The position numbers were made by a program, and so were the translations under genes. The notes below the pieces were generated by a model that saw nothing but the letters and a program-made list of their open reading frames with translations, was not told where the DNA came from and did no database searches. From Liriodendron chinense (Eukaryota; Streptophyta; Magnoliopsida; Magnoliales; Magnoliaceae), in assembly GCA_003013855.2 (NCBI GenBank), contig PVNU02000773.1:682001-746000 (forward strand): a stretch of 64,000 nucleotides of DNA, read 5' to 3'. Positions 11,605 to 23,410 of this stretch are shown here, one piece after another; position 1 is the first letter of the stretch, and each line of letters begins with the position of its first letter.

Positions 11605-12120
11605 GGGAGCGGATTGCCTGTGACCCCGGGCACAGAGATATCGCTGTAGCCGGGGCTGTGTAGGGTTCAAAGTGATGTCCGTGACAAATCCACTCCGTCT
11701 ATCTGTTTTGGAAGACCAAGTTAGGACAGGATTCTAAAAATATTGCAGATCCAAAAGTCAGGAGGGCCATACCACATGAAACAGTGGGTCTTAGACACTT
11801 AGCGGTGAAAAAGTTTGGAATCAGGAGGATATTTTTTCTTACAGTATATCTGAGTGTTAATAATTCTTTGAACGGTTTGGATGGCATATAAACATCATGG
11901 TCAGCTCCAGGAAGGTTTCAATGGTGGACGTTGGTGTTTCTACTGTTTCGTTGGTGTGGCCCATCTGTGTTTTAAATATTCCTAATTTTTAGATTACCGA
12001 TCTACTTTTGTCTGTAAAATAAGATGGACGTAGTGGATTTATCACGGACATCCCTGTGGACCCTACACATCCCGGCTACACAGATATCTCTGTGCCCGGG
12101 GTCACAGGCAATCCGCTCCC
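11605..12120. mobile_element. Mutator-like MITE with about 60-bp terminal repeats and perfect 9-bp duplication
   Basis: The left end 'gggagcggattgcctgtgac', continuing through 'cccgggcacagagatatc', is mirrored almost perfectly at the right end (about 12061-12120). Flanks are identical: CCTTTCTCA at 11596-11604 and at 12121-12129. The left duplication overlaps the right duplication of the preceding element by six bases, so the two insertions abut. This is the best-preserved copy of the family here and probably the youngest. Confidence 0.93.
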
Positions 12121-12141
12121 CCTTTCTCATGCATTGCTATT

Positions 12142-12648
12142 TAGGGCTGTAAATGGGTCAGTGGACCCCATGGGGTACCCAGACCCAACCCATTTAGACC
12201 CGATCCAGACCCGACCCATTTGTTAAATGGTACGGGTCTAGGTCCAAGAATAGACCCATTTGTTAAACGGGTTTGGGTCTGATTTCCTTTATATTAGGTC
12301 CGACCCATCGCGACCCAAACCCATTTAGTAAGTGGGTAAGTTTGGTCTATGTTACGAAGGACCCGTCCAGCCCAGACCCGATTTTAAGCCTTGTAAAATG
12401 CTTGCATACTTGATCTAGACCCGGACCCATTAGACCCGGCCCATTTATAAATGGGTCTGGGTAGATCTCCCTCTACCAGACCCAGACCCATTTATAAATG
12501 GGTCTGATGGGCTGACTCAGACCTGACCCGGACCTGCCCATTTAGTAAAAGGGCCTGGGTCTAAAATTTGGACCCAGACCCGTTTAGTAAATGGGCGGGT
12601 CTAGCTTTGGCTAAACCCGCCCCCCGAACCCGACCATTTACAGCCCTA
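12142..12648. mobile_element. hAT-type MITE, inverted copy of the 4623 element
   Basis: Left end TAGGGCTGTAAATGGG, right end CCATTTACAGCCCTA. The 8-bp flanks are identical, TTGCTATT at 12134-12141 and 12649-12656. Read as reverse complement, it follows the element at 4623-5146 closely (GGTCGGGTTCGG start, GGGTTTAGCC near one end). Non-coding. Confidence 0.92.
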
Positions 12649-12718
12649 TTGCTATTGCTACAAGGCCGTGGACGGCGGGTGGGGTAAGGCCGGGGCCGGG
12701 TCCTCGTCGTTTCCCACT

Positions 12719-13247
12719 GGAGACGGGATTGCGTCCTGAGTTACTCAGGTCCCTCTTATCGTACTGAGTAAACTCAGTTGGGCCCACTGTAAATGTACGT
12801 GGTTTATCTACACCGTCCATCCGTTTTTCCAGTTCATTTAAGTGGTTGAATTTGAATTGAAGCATATCCAAAACTCAGGTAGACCATACCACAGGAAAAG
12901 TGGGTATAATGATTTCCACCGTTGAAACCTTTCTAGGGCCGGAAGTGATGCTTATTTGTCATCCAACCTGTTCACAAGATCACGCAGAAGGGAAAACCCA
13001 AATATCAGCTTGATCCAAAACTCACGTAATCCTCAAGAAGTTTTCAACTATACACCTTTAATTCACATTTTTTCTGTGGTGTGGTCTACTTAAACTTTTT
13101 ATATGCTTCTTTTTTCTGTCTGAAGCCATAAAATTATCTGTTAAAATGTATGAACGGAGTGGATAAAACACGTAAATCACGGTGGACCCCACAGAGTTTA
13201 CTCAGTACGCTTAGGGTACTGAGTCACTCATTACGCAATCCGCTTCC
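12719..13247. mobile_element. Mutator-like MITE, 500-bp family
   Basis: Left 'gggattgcgtcctgagttac' pairs with right 'gagtcactcattacgcaatc', followed by 'cgcttcc'. An inner pair, 'gtactgagtaaactcag' at about 12760 and its partner near 13190-13215, extends the inverted repeat. The core ('ctacaccgtccatccgtttt' and 'ggagtggataaaacacgtaa') is present. No identical target duplication was found. Confidence 0.75.
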
Positions 13248-13248
13248 C

Positions 13249-15722
13249 TCACCTGATCCGCTCTCCCCAATACTAACCGTATTATTCACGTCACCGACAT
13301 TTGAATTTGGGGAACGAGTCCAGTGCCCTCGAATACACGGAAGGTATCGTGCCTGCAAATGACTTCTGAAAAATATAATAGAGATAGAGAAGATCAAGAC
13401 CGTTCATTATTACATGAGGTACCAATGGACACTATTAAACGGAAGTCCCACATTTGCTTGAGTTCAGTTGGAAATAGACCCAATTTATCGGATGGTTAGG
13501 ATAGTCCTGTCAAAAAACACATCAAAATGAACGGTCTTCGATCGATGGTGGAGAAAACAGATGCCTAGTTTGGATCATCATAATCACATGCTACACATCT
13601 TCGCCGGGAATCACCGCTTCCGTAACTCGCGGAGTACCTGACGGTACATACCTAATGCTAACAGAAAGCCACGTAGGTCGAACTGTATTGAAATCCATCC
13701 CGTCCATCAGGTGCGTTGTCCCATATTTGTACTGGGATTAAAAACTCATGAGGATCGAAAACTCAGGTAAGCCCCACCATAGGAAAAGGTCGGGAAGGGA
13801 TACCCACTAATAGGGCTTACCCGTTGTGTTTACATGCCATCCAATCCGTTCATCTGATGTGTCTCGAGATGATGAAATGATTGACGTAAAATAACGGTAT
13901 TCCAAAATTCAGACGGCCAATATTACAAGAATTCATAGGTTTTTCTATAATTTTATACTTTGTGACGATTGAATCGGCCTGATTTTTTTAGATCAACAGC
14001 AAAAAAGGGGTGGTGCACCTGATGGACGGGGTGGATTTTATGCACGCTGAATATTTTTCTCACGTTCCTCACTAGGTTCCTACGCGAAGTACCACAACCA
14101 TCGATTAAACAAGACTCGCGCCACACGTGCCTACGTGGCGTATATTTGATGGATCCAGGCCGTTAATTAGACAGGAAACGCATTTTGATGTGGTTGATTA
14201 CTCATGTTTGTGGATGTCTATGAGACGGCAAATGTACATTATTTGAAAGTGATCAAGGCCATCTCGACAAGTGGCACACCAGTAGAAGATCCCGGAAGTT
14301 TATCTAAGTAGGCCGTACCTAATATGGTGAGTCACCAATGAAATCATTTACCATGGATGGATGATTCTAGCAGTTGATTGGAGACTTTTTGTTTGACTGA
14401 TATCTACCGTTCCTTTTCCCAAGCACTCCAAAGAAGTAGCATATAAACGTTTTACACATGTGTGCCACGTGTATGAAGATTGATAAAGTCCACATGCAGG
14501 AAGAGGCCTGACCGACGGAGCAAACACACGTGGGAGATCATGCTTCCATCAGAACGGCCTTATGCAGCTTCACTCCTTGGTAAATTCATTTACCTGTAAA
14601 TGGGTAATTATTATTATTTTACTACTTTGAAAACTGGCCCAAAAGGCTCCACTATGATATCTATGATATGAATCCGGATCCTCAATCTCTGCTGCTCTCT
14701 CTTTAATTTTGGTCCAAAAACGAGGTGAAAAGCAGGATTTCTTTGCTCGATGTAAGCAGAGGATCCGGACTCCTATAGTATATGCATTCTGTTTAGTGGT
14801 ATTGCCAAAGAAATTGTAGGAATTAACTGAGAAATGAGGCAGCAAATCCAACACTCAAGTAGTCTACACCAAACAAAAAAAGTAGCTCAGAAAGTTTTGA
14901 AGGATAGGTGTTCATTTTCCTTTTTCCTTGTGGGGTAGTCAACTTGAGCTTTATTATATCTACCTTATTTTCTAGATAATGCCATAAATTCAATTGGTAT
15001 AATGAATTGACAGTGTGAATAAGTGACATACAACATGGTGGGACCCACAAATATTTTGTGTCATCCTTATTTTTGTGTCTAAAATGGAAGCAATCAAATC
15101 ATGCGCTGGAAAGGATGTAGTAAATACATGATGAAATAATAATTACCCATTTGCTGTCCATTTGTTTTGTACACTGGATTGGTAAGTAATGAAATGGTCT
15201 TATTTTTTAGACAGAAAGCCTAACCGGTGACCCACCTGTTGGAAAGCTATGATCATAGATAAGACTGTCAATGGGGTGGGTTCAGGCCTACGACATCCGT
15301 CCAAGCCTGGTCCACGAGCCCACGTAGGCCAAAACAAACGGACCCACCCAATCTTATGATGCAATGCATATGGCCAGGAGGCTGGATCTACTATAAGAAC
15401 TTGTAGGTTAACGTAAACGTACAATGCAATTTATGAGGCGCGTACTCTTGCATGTATGCAATCTAATCTGTCCATCACATACATCTAATGAGGCTTTCCT
15501 TTGTGGCCAAAATTCATTTCAATCTAAAACTCAGGTGGACCACTAAACGGGAAAGAACATCCTGACCACCATTTTACCTTTTAAGGGGCATTTTTGTCAT
15601 TTCAAAAAGTCGGTTGCCAACACATATATCAGCCTTTCATACACACATTTGTTTCCCGTCCAACGTAATATTTATGGTGGGAAATATTCCGAAGGTTTTC
15701 TTTTAGAAAGCGTATAGACGGT
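13249..15722. other. Intergenic with a small foldback at 14668-14772
   Basis: Around 13600-14090 there are family-like words ('tggtgcacctgatggacggg') but no matched ends. At 14668-14772 'aatccggatcctc' and 'gaggatccggact' form the ends of a foldback of about 105 bp. A short direct repeat of MITE core words lies near 14850-15050. I see no gene. Confidence 0.4.
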
Positions 15723-16213
15723 GGGCCACTGTTGGGCCCACTATAAATGTATGTATTTCATCTACATCGTCCATCCACTTTTCCAGATCATTTAAGGGGT
15801 TGAAACCAAAATTGAAGCATATCCAAAACTCAAGTAGACCATACCACAATAAACAGTCGGTATAATGATTTCCACCATTGAAAACTTTCTTATGGCTCGC
15901 AGTGATGTTTATTTGTCATCCAACCTGTTCACAAGATCACACAACCATTGATGAAGGGGGGGAAAAAATAATATCAGCTTGATCTAAAATTTTTGCAGCC
16001 CCAAGAAATTTTCAACGATACAGGTTCAATTCACATTGTTTCCTGTGGTGTGGTCCTCTTCAACTTTTTTAGCCTTCTTTTTTGTATAAACCCATAAAAT
16101 TTTATTTTAAAATGGATGAATGGAGTGGATGGAATACATAAATGACGGTGGACCCCGTGGAGTTTACCCAATACGCTTAAAGTACTGAGTTACTTAGTAT
16201 GCAATCTGTTTCC
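15723..16213. mobile_element. Mutator-like MITE related to the 12719 copy, left end lost
   Basis: The right half follows the 12719-13247 element closely, including 'tttacccaatacgcttaaag' and 'actgagttacttagtatgca'. The left side starts directly at 'gttgggcccactataaatgt', without the outer terminal repeat, so it is truncated. It contains a poly-G interruption near 15956. Confidence 0.65.
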
Positions 16214-17429
16214 TGCCAGCGGAAGCTATGTAGAGCCCACCGTAATGCTTGTTCGAAATCCTTACCGTCCATGGGTCTTTCCAAATCAATATAGGACATT
16301 GGAAGAAAAATAAGGTAGATCCAAAATTTAAACGGGCTACACAACAAAAAAATAATGAGATCAAACATCCATTATTGAAAAATAGATGGATGAGGTAGAT
16401 CCAAAAGTTAAATGAGCCACACAACTGGTAATAGTGAGATTAACTGTCTACTACTGAAACATTGGTAGGGCAAAAAAAGTTGGATCAGGCTAATATATTT
16501 CTGTTTTTCACTCATCTCAGTAATAGTGACCTTATGAACGATATGAATTCTATGTTAACATCACAAGGTTCTTAGGGAGGTTTAACGATAGTCATTTCCT
16601 TACCCACTATTCTAATCATATGGCCCACTCAAAACACTAGTTCGGTGTAATTTTTGGTCCCATGTCTTAAATGATTTGGAAAAAAATTGATGGACGTTGT
16701 AGATTTCTCACAAATATGAAGGTGGACCCACAAACCGTTGGAGTTGATCCTCACCATTAGAAACTTCATTGATTCCACCCAACCTGTGGAAACGCCTGTA
16801 AGGTTAATCACCATTGTTTCCTTTACTATAATTCATTTTCCATTTAAACCTATTTAATTTTTTAGATCATGCCCTAAGCCCTGAAGTTAGCTTTCATTAC
16901 GGATTGACGACATGGACATACTTCCCAGTAGGCCTCCTAGCTAGGGGTCCTACCCACCACTGTCGATTCGGCGTACCATTTAATCTAGTGCCTATGTTGG
17001 GATGTTAAGTGGGGCCCAATGTGATGCTCATGAGAAATCCACCCTGTTCATTCATTTTGAGATTATTTTAGGATACAAAACAAAAAATGAGGTGCATTCA
17101 AAACTAAAGTAGGCCATACAAAATAATTCTTAATTTAGGTCTCATACCTTAAAATGAGCTCGCAATACAGATGGATGGGGTGGATTTTTCACACCAACAT
17201 CATGGGGGTCCCATTGAATGTATATCATTGAAACCTTCTTAGGGGTTCCAGAAGTTTTGGTTTAGTCCGATATTTGTTTTTACCCTTCATCCAGGTCCGT
17301 GTGACCTTAAGAACAGTTTGGACGGCAAATAATCATCATGGTGGGCTGTAGGTATGTTTTAACGGTGAGAATTATTATCAGGTCTGCGTTTTCTGGTGTG
17401 GTCCATGTACACCAGCGAATCCGCTTCCG
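16214..17429. other. Degraded MITE copies next to the satellite array
   Basis: At 16225-16460 and 16700-16920 there are family fragments ('ggtagatccaaaa' repeated at about 16313 and 16396). 16975-17425 is a fuller copy ending 'agcgaatccgcttcc' at 17414-17428, a family terminus that directly abuts the first satellite monomer. Confidence 0.45.
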
Positions 17430-20400
17430 TTGTTACCGAAGTACGAGTGGGTGTGTAACCAACTAGGAAGAAGATGCATCATGGTACCGAGACTAAGGAA
17501 GCATTCTAAGCACATACCGAAAAACATTGACGCATACCATACCCTTAAAATAGTATCAATCCACTCCGACTTACATAGCAGCCCTTAGATGGCACGTCGA
17601 ACGCTTTCACCGAACTTTGAGTGGGTGCGTAACCACTCAAGAAGATGTTACATTAGGGTACCGAGACTCAAGAATCACTCTGACACTGTACCAATGAACA
17701 CGGATACACATCAGACCTCCAAAATAGTAACGGTTTCCTCCGACTTGTACTGCAGCACATGCGGTCGCATCTTAAATGATTTTACTGAAGTACGAGTGGG
17801 TGTATAACCAACTAGGAAGAAGATGCATCATGGTACCGAGACTACGAAAGCACTCTAACCAAATATCAAAAAATATTGACACATACCGTACCCCTAAAAT
17901 AGCATCGATCCACTCCGACTTACACAGCAGCCATTCGGTAATACGCCAAACGCTTTCACCGAACTTCGAATGGGTGCGTAACCACTCAAGAAGACGCTAA
18001 GTTAGGGTATCGATACTCAAGAATCACTTTGACACACACCAGTGAACACGAATACACACCAGACCTCCAAAATAGTAACGGTTCCCTCCGACTTGTACTA
18101 CAGCACATGCGGTCGCATCTCAAATACTTTTACTGAAATACGAGTGGGTGAATAAACAACTAAGAAGAAGATGCATCATGGTACCAAGACTATGGAAGCA
18201 CTTTAACCAAATATAAAAAAATATTGACGCATACCGTACCCCTAAAATAGCATCAATCCATTCTGATTTACACAATAGCCCTTCGGTGGCACACCGAACA
18301 CTTTCACCGAACTTCGAGTGGGTGCGTAACCACCTAAGAAGATGCTACGTTAGGGTACCGAGACTCAAGACTCACTCTGACCTGTACCAACAAACACGGA
18401 TACACACCGGACCTCCAAAATAGTAACGGTTCCCTCCGACTTGTACTACAGCACATGCGTTTGCATGTCAAATGCTTTTATCAAAATACGAGTGGGTGCG
18501 AAACCAATTAGGAAGACGTTGTATCACGGTACCGAGACTACGGAAGCACTCTAACCACATATCGAGAAACACTGACGCATACCGTACCCCTAAAATAGCA
18601 TCGATCCACTCTGACTTACACAGCAGCCCTTCTGTGGCACGCCGAAGGCTTTCACCGAACTACGAGTGGGTGCGTAACCACTCAAGAAAACGCTACATTT
18701 GGGTACAGAGACTCAAGAGTCACTCTGACCACGCACCAACGAACACGGACACACACCGGACCCCGAAAATAGTAATGGTTCCATCCGACTTGCATTGCAG
18801 CACATGCGATTGCATCTCGAATGCTTTTACCGAAGTATGTGTCGGTGCATAACCAACTAGGAAGATGCTGCATCATAGTACCGAGACTATAGAAGCACTC
18901 TAACCACATACTGAAAAACATTAATGCACACCGTACCCCTAAAATAACATCGATCCACTCCAACTTCTACAGCATCCCTCCGATGGCATGCTGAATGTTT
19001 TCATCGAGCTACGGCTGAGTGCGTAACCACTCAAGAAGATGCTACGTTAGGGAACCGAGACTCAAGAATCACTCTAACCACGCACTGACGAATACGGACA
19101 CATACTGGACCCTCTAAATAGTAACGGTTCCCTCCGACTTGCACTGCAGCAAATACAATCGTACGTCGAATGCTTTCATTGAACTATGAGTGTTTAGTGT
19201 ATCCACCTGCGAACACTCTCTATCATGGTATTGAGACTACAGAACCATTCTACATAGACATCAACTAACATTGATGCACACAGTACCGTACCCCTAAAAT
19301 AGCATTGATCCACTCTGACTTACATTGTAGCCTTTCGATGGCACGTCGAACGCTTACACCAAACTACAAGTGAGTGAATAACCAGTAAAGAAGACGCTGC
19401 ATTAGGGTACCGAGACTCAAGAATCACTCTAACCACACACCGACGAACACGGACACTCACGGAATCACGAAAATAATAACGGTTTACTCCGACTTGTACT
19501 ACAGCCCATGCAATTGCACGTCGAATACTTTCGCTGAACTACGAGTGGGTGTGTCTCCACTTAGAAAGAATCTCCATCATGATACTGAGACTACAGAAGC
19601 AATCTAACCACACATCGAAAAAAATTGACGCACACCGTACCCCTAAATTAGCACCGTTCCACTCCGACTTACACTACAGTCCTTCGATAACACGCTGAAC
19701 GCATTTAACCGAACTACGAGTGGGTGCGTAACCACTCAAGAAGACGCTGCGTTAGGGTACCGAGACTCAAGAATCACTCTAACCACGCACCGACGCACAC
19801 AGATACATACAGGACCTCCAAAATAGTAACGGTTTCTTCCGACTTGCATTGCAGCCCATGCGGTCGCAACTCGAATGCTTTTACCAAAGTACGAGTGGGT
19901 GCGTAACCAACTAGGAAGACGCTGCATCATCGTACTGAGACTATGAAAGCACTTTAACATCATACCGAAAAACATTGACGCACACTGTACCCCTAAAATA
20001 ACATTGATCCACACCGACTTGCACTACAGCCCTTAGGTGGCACGCCGAACGCTTTCATCAAGTTACGAGTGGGTTCGTAATCACTTAAGAAGACGCTGCA
20101 TTAGGGTACTAAGACTCAAGAATCACTCTAACCATGCACTGACGAACATGGATACACACGAGACATCCAAAATAGTAATAGTTCCCTTCGACTTGCATTG
20201 CAGCCCATGCGTTCGCAACTCGAATGCTTTCATTGAAATACGAGTGGGTGCATAACCAACTAGGAACATGCTGCATCATGGTATCAAGACTACAGAAGCA
20301 CTCTAACATCATACCAAAAAACATTGACGCACACTGTACCACTAAAATAGCATCGATCCACACCGACTTGCACTACAGCTCTTCGGCGGCACGCCGAACA

Positions 20401-20552
20401 CTTTCACCAAGTCATGACTGGGTTCGTAACCACTCAAAAAGACGCTGCGTTACGGTACCAAGACTCAAAAATCACTTTAACCACACACTAACGAACACGG
20501 ACGCACACCGAATTCCCAAAATAGTAACGGTTCACCCCGACTTGGACTGCCG
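17430..20552. repeat. Satellite array: about 18 monomers of about 174 bp in A/B dimers
   Basis: The motif 'tacgagtgggtgcgtaacca' or a close variant recurs about every 174 bp, at about 17440, 17613, 17783, 17961, 18133, 18310, 18483, 18658, 18831, 19005, 19180, 19360, 19533, 19710, 19885, 20060, 20235 and 20410. Monomers alternate between two types. In A-type units it is followed by 'actaggaagacgctgcatca', in B-type units by 'ctcaagaagacgct' and a 'gttagggtaccgag' block. All share 'taccgagact', 'aaaatag' and 'tccgactt'. A monomers are about 174 bp and B about 175, giving dimers near 349 bp. Drift between units is moderate, and the unit at 19180 is the most diverged. The open frames in this interval reflect a monomer length divisible by three, not coding. 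Confidence 0.93.
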
Positions 20553-21502
20553 TATAATAGTAATGGGCCACACCTTCGTTTATTGATGTTGTTAGCAATG
20601 ATCCATGTTGTTCATTCAAATTAAATTTTTTTTGTTCCGATACTTAACAAATATAGCAGATCAAATAATCAAGTGGTCCAAATCATCTTCATTTATATTT
20701 AATGGTACATACTTAACACACTACTAATACTTTTTACGGCCCACCTTCTACTTGGATCCGCTTCATTTTTTTCTAATGATATAAAAGAGGATGAGAAAAT
20801 TGCTAGACGGTATCGATCAACGAATTAAATTTATGTGGGCTCATTTCAAATATTTAACGGCACTGATAATTTCAAGGTTAAAGTTGTAATAAAGTAATAC
20901 CACGAGGGTAGCAGTGTCAATTTAGACAACTGGCACAAGTATATTTACAACTTTTTGTCTCTTTACGAGACCTTTGTGAAAAGACCGAATTAACATCGGT
21001 GTGTATTTACGTTAACCTATTGTTTGTAATTGATCCGACCTCATGGTGAAATACAATTATGCACCTACACTGACAAAGAAAAGCTTTCCAAAAGGGGAGT
21101 TATTTGATGCTCCGGCTACTTATGAAGCTTGATACGCAGGCACTCAGAATTTGTGAAGCTTGAATACGCATGGAGTCAGAATTTGTACATTAACTATACA
21201 ATCATTCAAATTAAACAAAGTAAATTGTACTAAAATCACTGTCTCAAAGTCAGTCTCAAGATCAGATTGGTCAAACAATTCTATCCTTTGATTCGTAGAC
21301 ATTTGTGTATTGAAATAAGACTATGGATTGTTTTCAGTTTCAACCGTCCGATAAATGTCCACCAATCCGGTAGTCAGCTGATCAAATACACATATTTTTT
21401 TGGTTCATGATGCATGTAGATTGGGACCCATAATTTCGACTCTCTAATTTTATAAATTATGTTCCACCTGTGCGTTACCTCCTCCTTCTCACATGTCTGT
21501 AT
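20553..21502. other. Intergenic, AT-rich, nothing recognised
   Basis: Follows the last satellite monomer. Two near-repeats 'gatacgcaggcac...agaatttgtgaagcttg' and 'aatacgcatggagtcagaatttg' lie at about 21130-21185. No gene or RNA is evident. Confidence 0.4.
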
Positions 21503-22006
21503 GGACGCGGATTTCCTCCGAAAGCCTTTATCAGGAATGGTAGGTGGGCCCAGTGTGATGTTTGTCAGAAATCCACCCTGTACATCCATTTTGAGACATC
21601 ATTTTAGGACATGCGGCCAAAAGTTAGGCGGATCAAAAAATGAGACCAAATTCCACCTTGTCCATCCGTTTTGAGACATCATTTTAAGAAATGCGGCAAA
21701 AAATGAGGTGGATCCAAGACTCAAGTGGGCCATACAAGAGGAAATAGTGGGGATTCATTGACCACCGTTGAAACATTCATATGCCACAAAATTTTGGTAT
21801 AAGGTTAAGGTTTTTGTTTTTATTTTACTTCATCTAAGTGGGAAAAAACGGTTTGGATGGCATATAAATATTAAGGTGGAGTTTAGAAAGGTTTACGCCA
21901 TAGGGCATTTCTTTCCACAATTTTTTCTCTAGTGTGGCTCATTTGAGTTTTGGATCCACCTCATGTTTGAACTTCTTGCCGAAGGCTTCCCAAGAAATCT
22001 GTGTCG
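21503..22006. mobile_element. Mutator-like MITE, 500-bp family, with internal duplication
   Basis: Left 'ggacgcggatttcctccg' pairs with right 'cggcttcc...aagaaatctgtgtc' as a decayed inverted repeat. The segment 'ccaccctgtacatccatttt' (21580) is repeated as 'ccaccttgtccatccgtttt' (21654), an internal duplication of about 74 bp. Flanking 9-mers TGTCTGTAT and GGTCGGTAC agree at six positions, weak support for a target duplication. Confidence 0.55.
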
Positions 22007-22019
22007 GGTCGGTACTCTT

Positions 22020-23029
22020 GGGACGCGGATTAGCTACTGCTACACTATCCAGTCTTGCTATTGAAGTGATGTCACCATGTTCTGTGGGCCCCACTATGAT
22101 GTATGTGTTGTATCCACACCGTCCATCCATTTTTAGATATCATTTTATAGTATAGACAAAGAATGATGCAGATCCAAATCTCAAGTGGGCCCCACCACAA
22201 AAAACAGTTGGCAATGAATGCCACGGAAGTTTTCAATCAAGCAGTTATTTGTGTTTTCCTTTATTCTATGTATGTGTTAACTTATAAACCGTTTAAATCT
22301 CAAATAAACATCATGGTGAGCACTAAGAAGGTTTCAACAATAGCGTCACTGTCCCCACTGTTTTCTGTGGTGGGTCCACTTCACCTTTGGATCTGCCTTA
22401 TTCTTGGGCTCGCGCCTTAAAATGATCTCAATGAATAGATAGGGCAGATACACCATATACATTATGGTGGGGCCCACATAATGTAGTGACGTCACTAATG
22501 ACACGGATTAGCTACAGCACTAACACATACATTATTGTGGAGCACTAATCCATGTCGTGTACTGTTGGTGCTGTGGCCCCACAATAATGTATATGTTTTT
22601 TTCCGTGTGATCCATTTTGTTTACCCATTTTATGTAATCCAAATCTCAGGAGTAGCACACCACAAGAAACAGCAGGTGTTCTAACGCCTACCATTAAAAA
22701 CTTCTTGGGGGCCAAAAAAGTTTTGGATTATGCTGATATTGGTATCGTCCCTTCATCCAAATCTATGTAACCTAATCAACAGGTTAGATGGCAATAAGCA
22801 TCACAGTGGGCCCTAGGAAGTTTTTAATGATGCAAGTTCAATCACCACCGTTTCCCCATGATGTGGTCCACCTGAGATTTGGATCTACCTCATTTTTAGG
22901 ATTGTGCCCTTAAATGATCAGAAAAAATGAATGGACAGCATGGATGAAACACATACATTATGATGAGCCCACCAGCACCAAGACCTCAGCACTAGAGGGA
23001 TTAATAGTGCCCGCTAGCGCCAGCGTACG
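22020..23029. mobile_element. Two abutting Mutator-like MITE copies
   Basis: The first, about 22020-22503, has inner inverted repeats 'gtgggccccactatgatgta' and 'cattatggtggggcccac', with 'gtgatgtcac' paired to 'gtgacgtcac'. Its right outer end is missing. The second, about 22504-23029, starts 'acacggattagctacagcac' and holds the core words again. The two may represent an insertion of one copy beside or into the other. Confidence 0.5.
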
Positions 23030-23410
23030 GAAGCAGATTGGTATGGACGCAAAGTCTCCAAACCGAGATGTGGAGGGGCCACCATGATTTATCTGTTTAT
23101 CCACTCCATCCATTCAGTTTCTAAGATCAGGCCGACCACATGAGACTAAGAATAAGGCAGGTCCAACGGTCAGGTAGACCACACCAAATACTGAGCTCGG
23201 GTTGCATTATTCCAACATTAAATGCAAGAGTCATTTCTAGTGTGTCCGACATGACCCTTGGACATGCCTCATTCTTAGTCTCACGTGGTAGACCTTATCT
23301 TAGAAAAGGAATGGTTGGAGTGGATAAACAGATACATCACTGGTGGGCCTCTCCACAGCTTAGGCTTGAGCGCTTTGTGTCCATAGTGAGGAAGGACGCA
23401 ATCCGACTCC
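23030..23410. mobile_element. Short MITE with GGAAGC-type terminal repeats
   Basis: Left 'ggaagcagattggtatggac' and inner 'gcaaag' followed by 'gtggaggggccacc' pair with right 'ggtgggcctctccacag' and 'gtgtccatagtgaggaagga', ending 'cgcaatccgactcc'. It lacks the 'gtgaccttatcaacaggttg' block of the larger members. Inside, 'ctaagaataaggcaggtcca' and 'ggacatgcctcattcttag' form another inverted pair. Confidence 0.7.

Noticed and set aside
18472..18852. 126-codon frame with KYEWVRN-type repeated protein words
   Set aside because: It is a by-product of satellite monomers whose length is divisible by three; it breaks at B-to-A junctions and occurs in many drifting versions.
17430..20552. CRISPR-like array
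   Set aside because: Units are contiguous 174-bp monomers without unique spacers, in a plant nuclear context.
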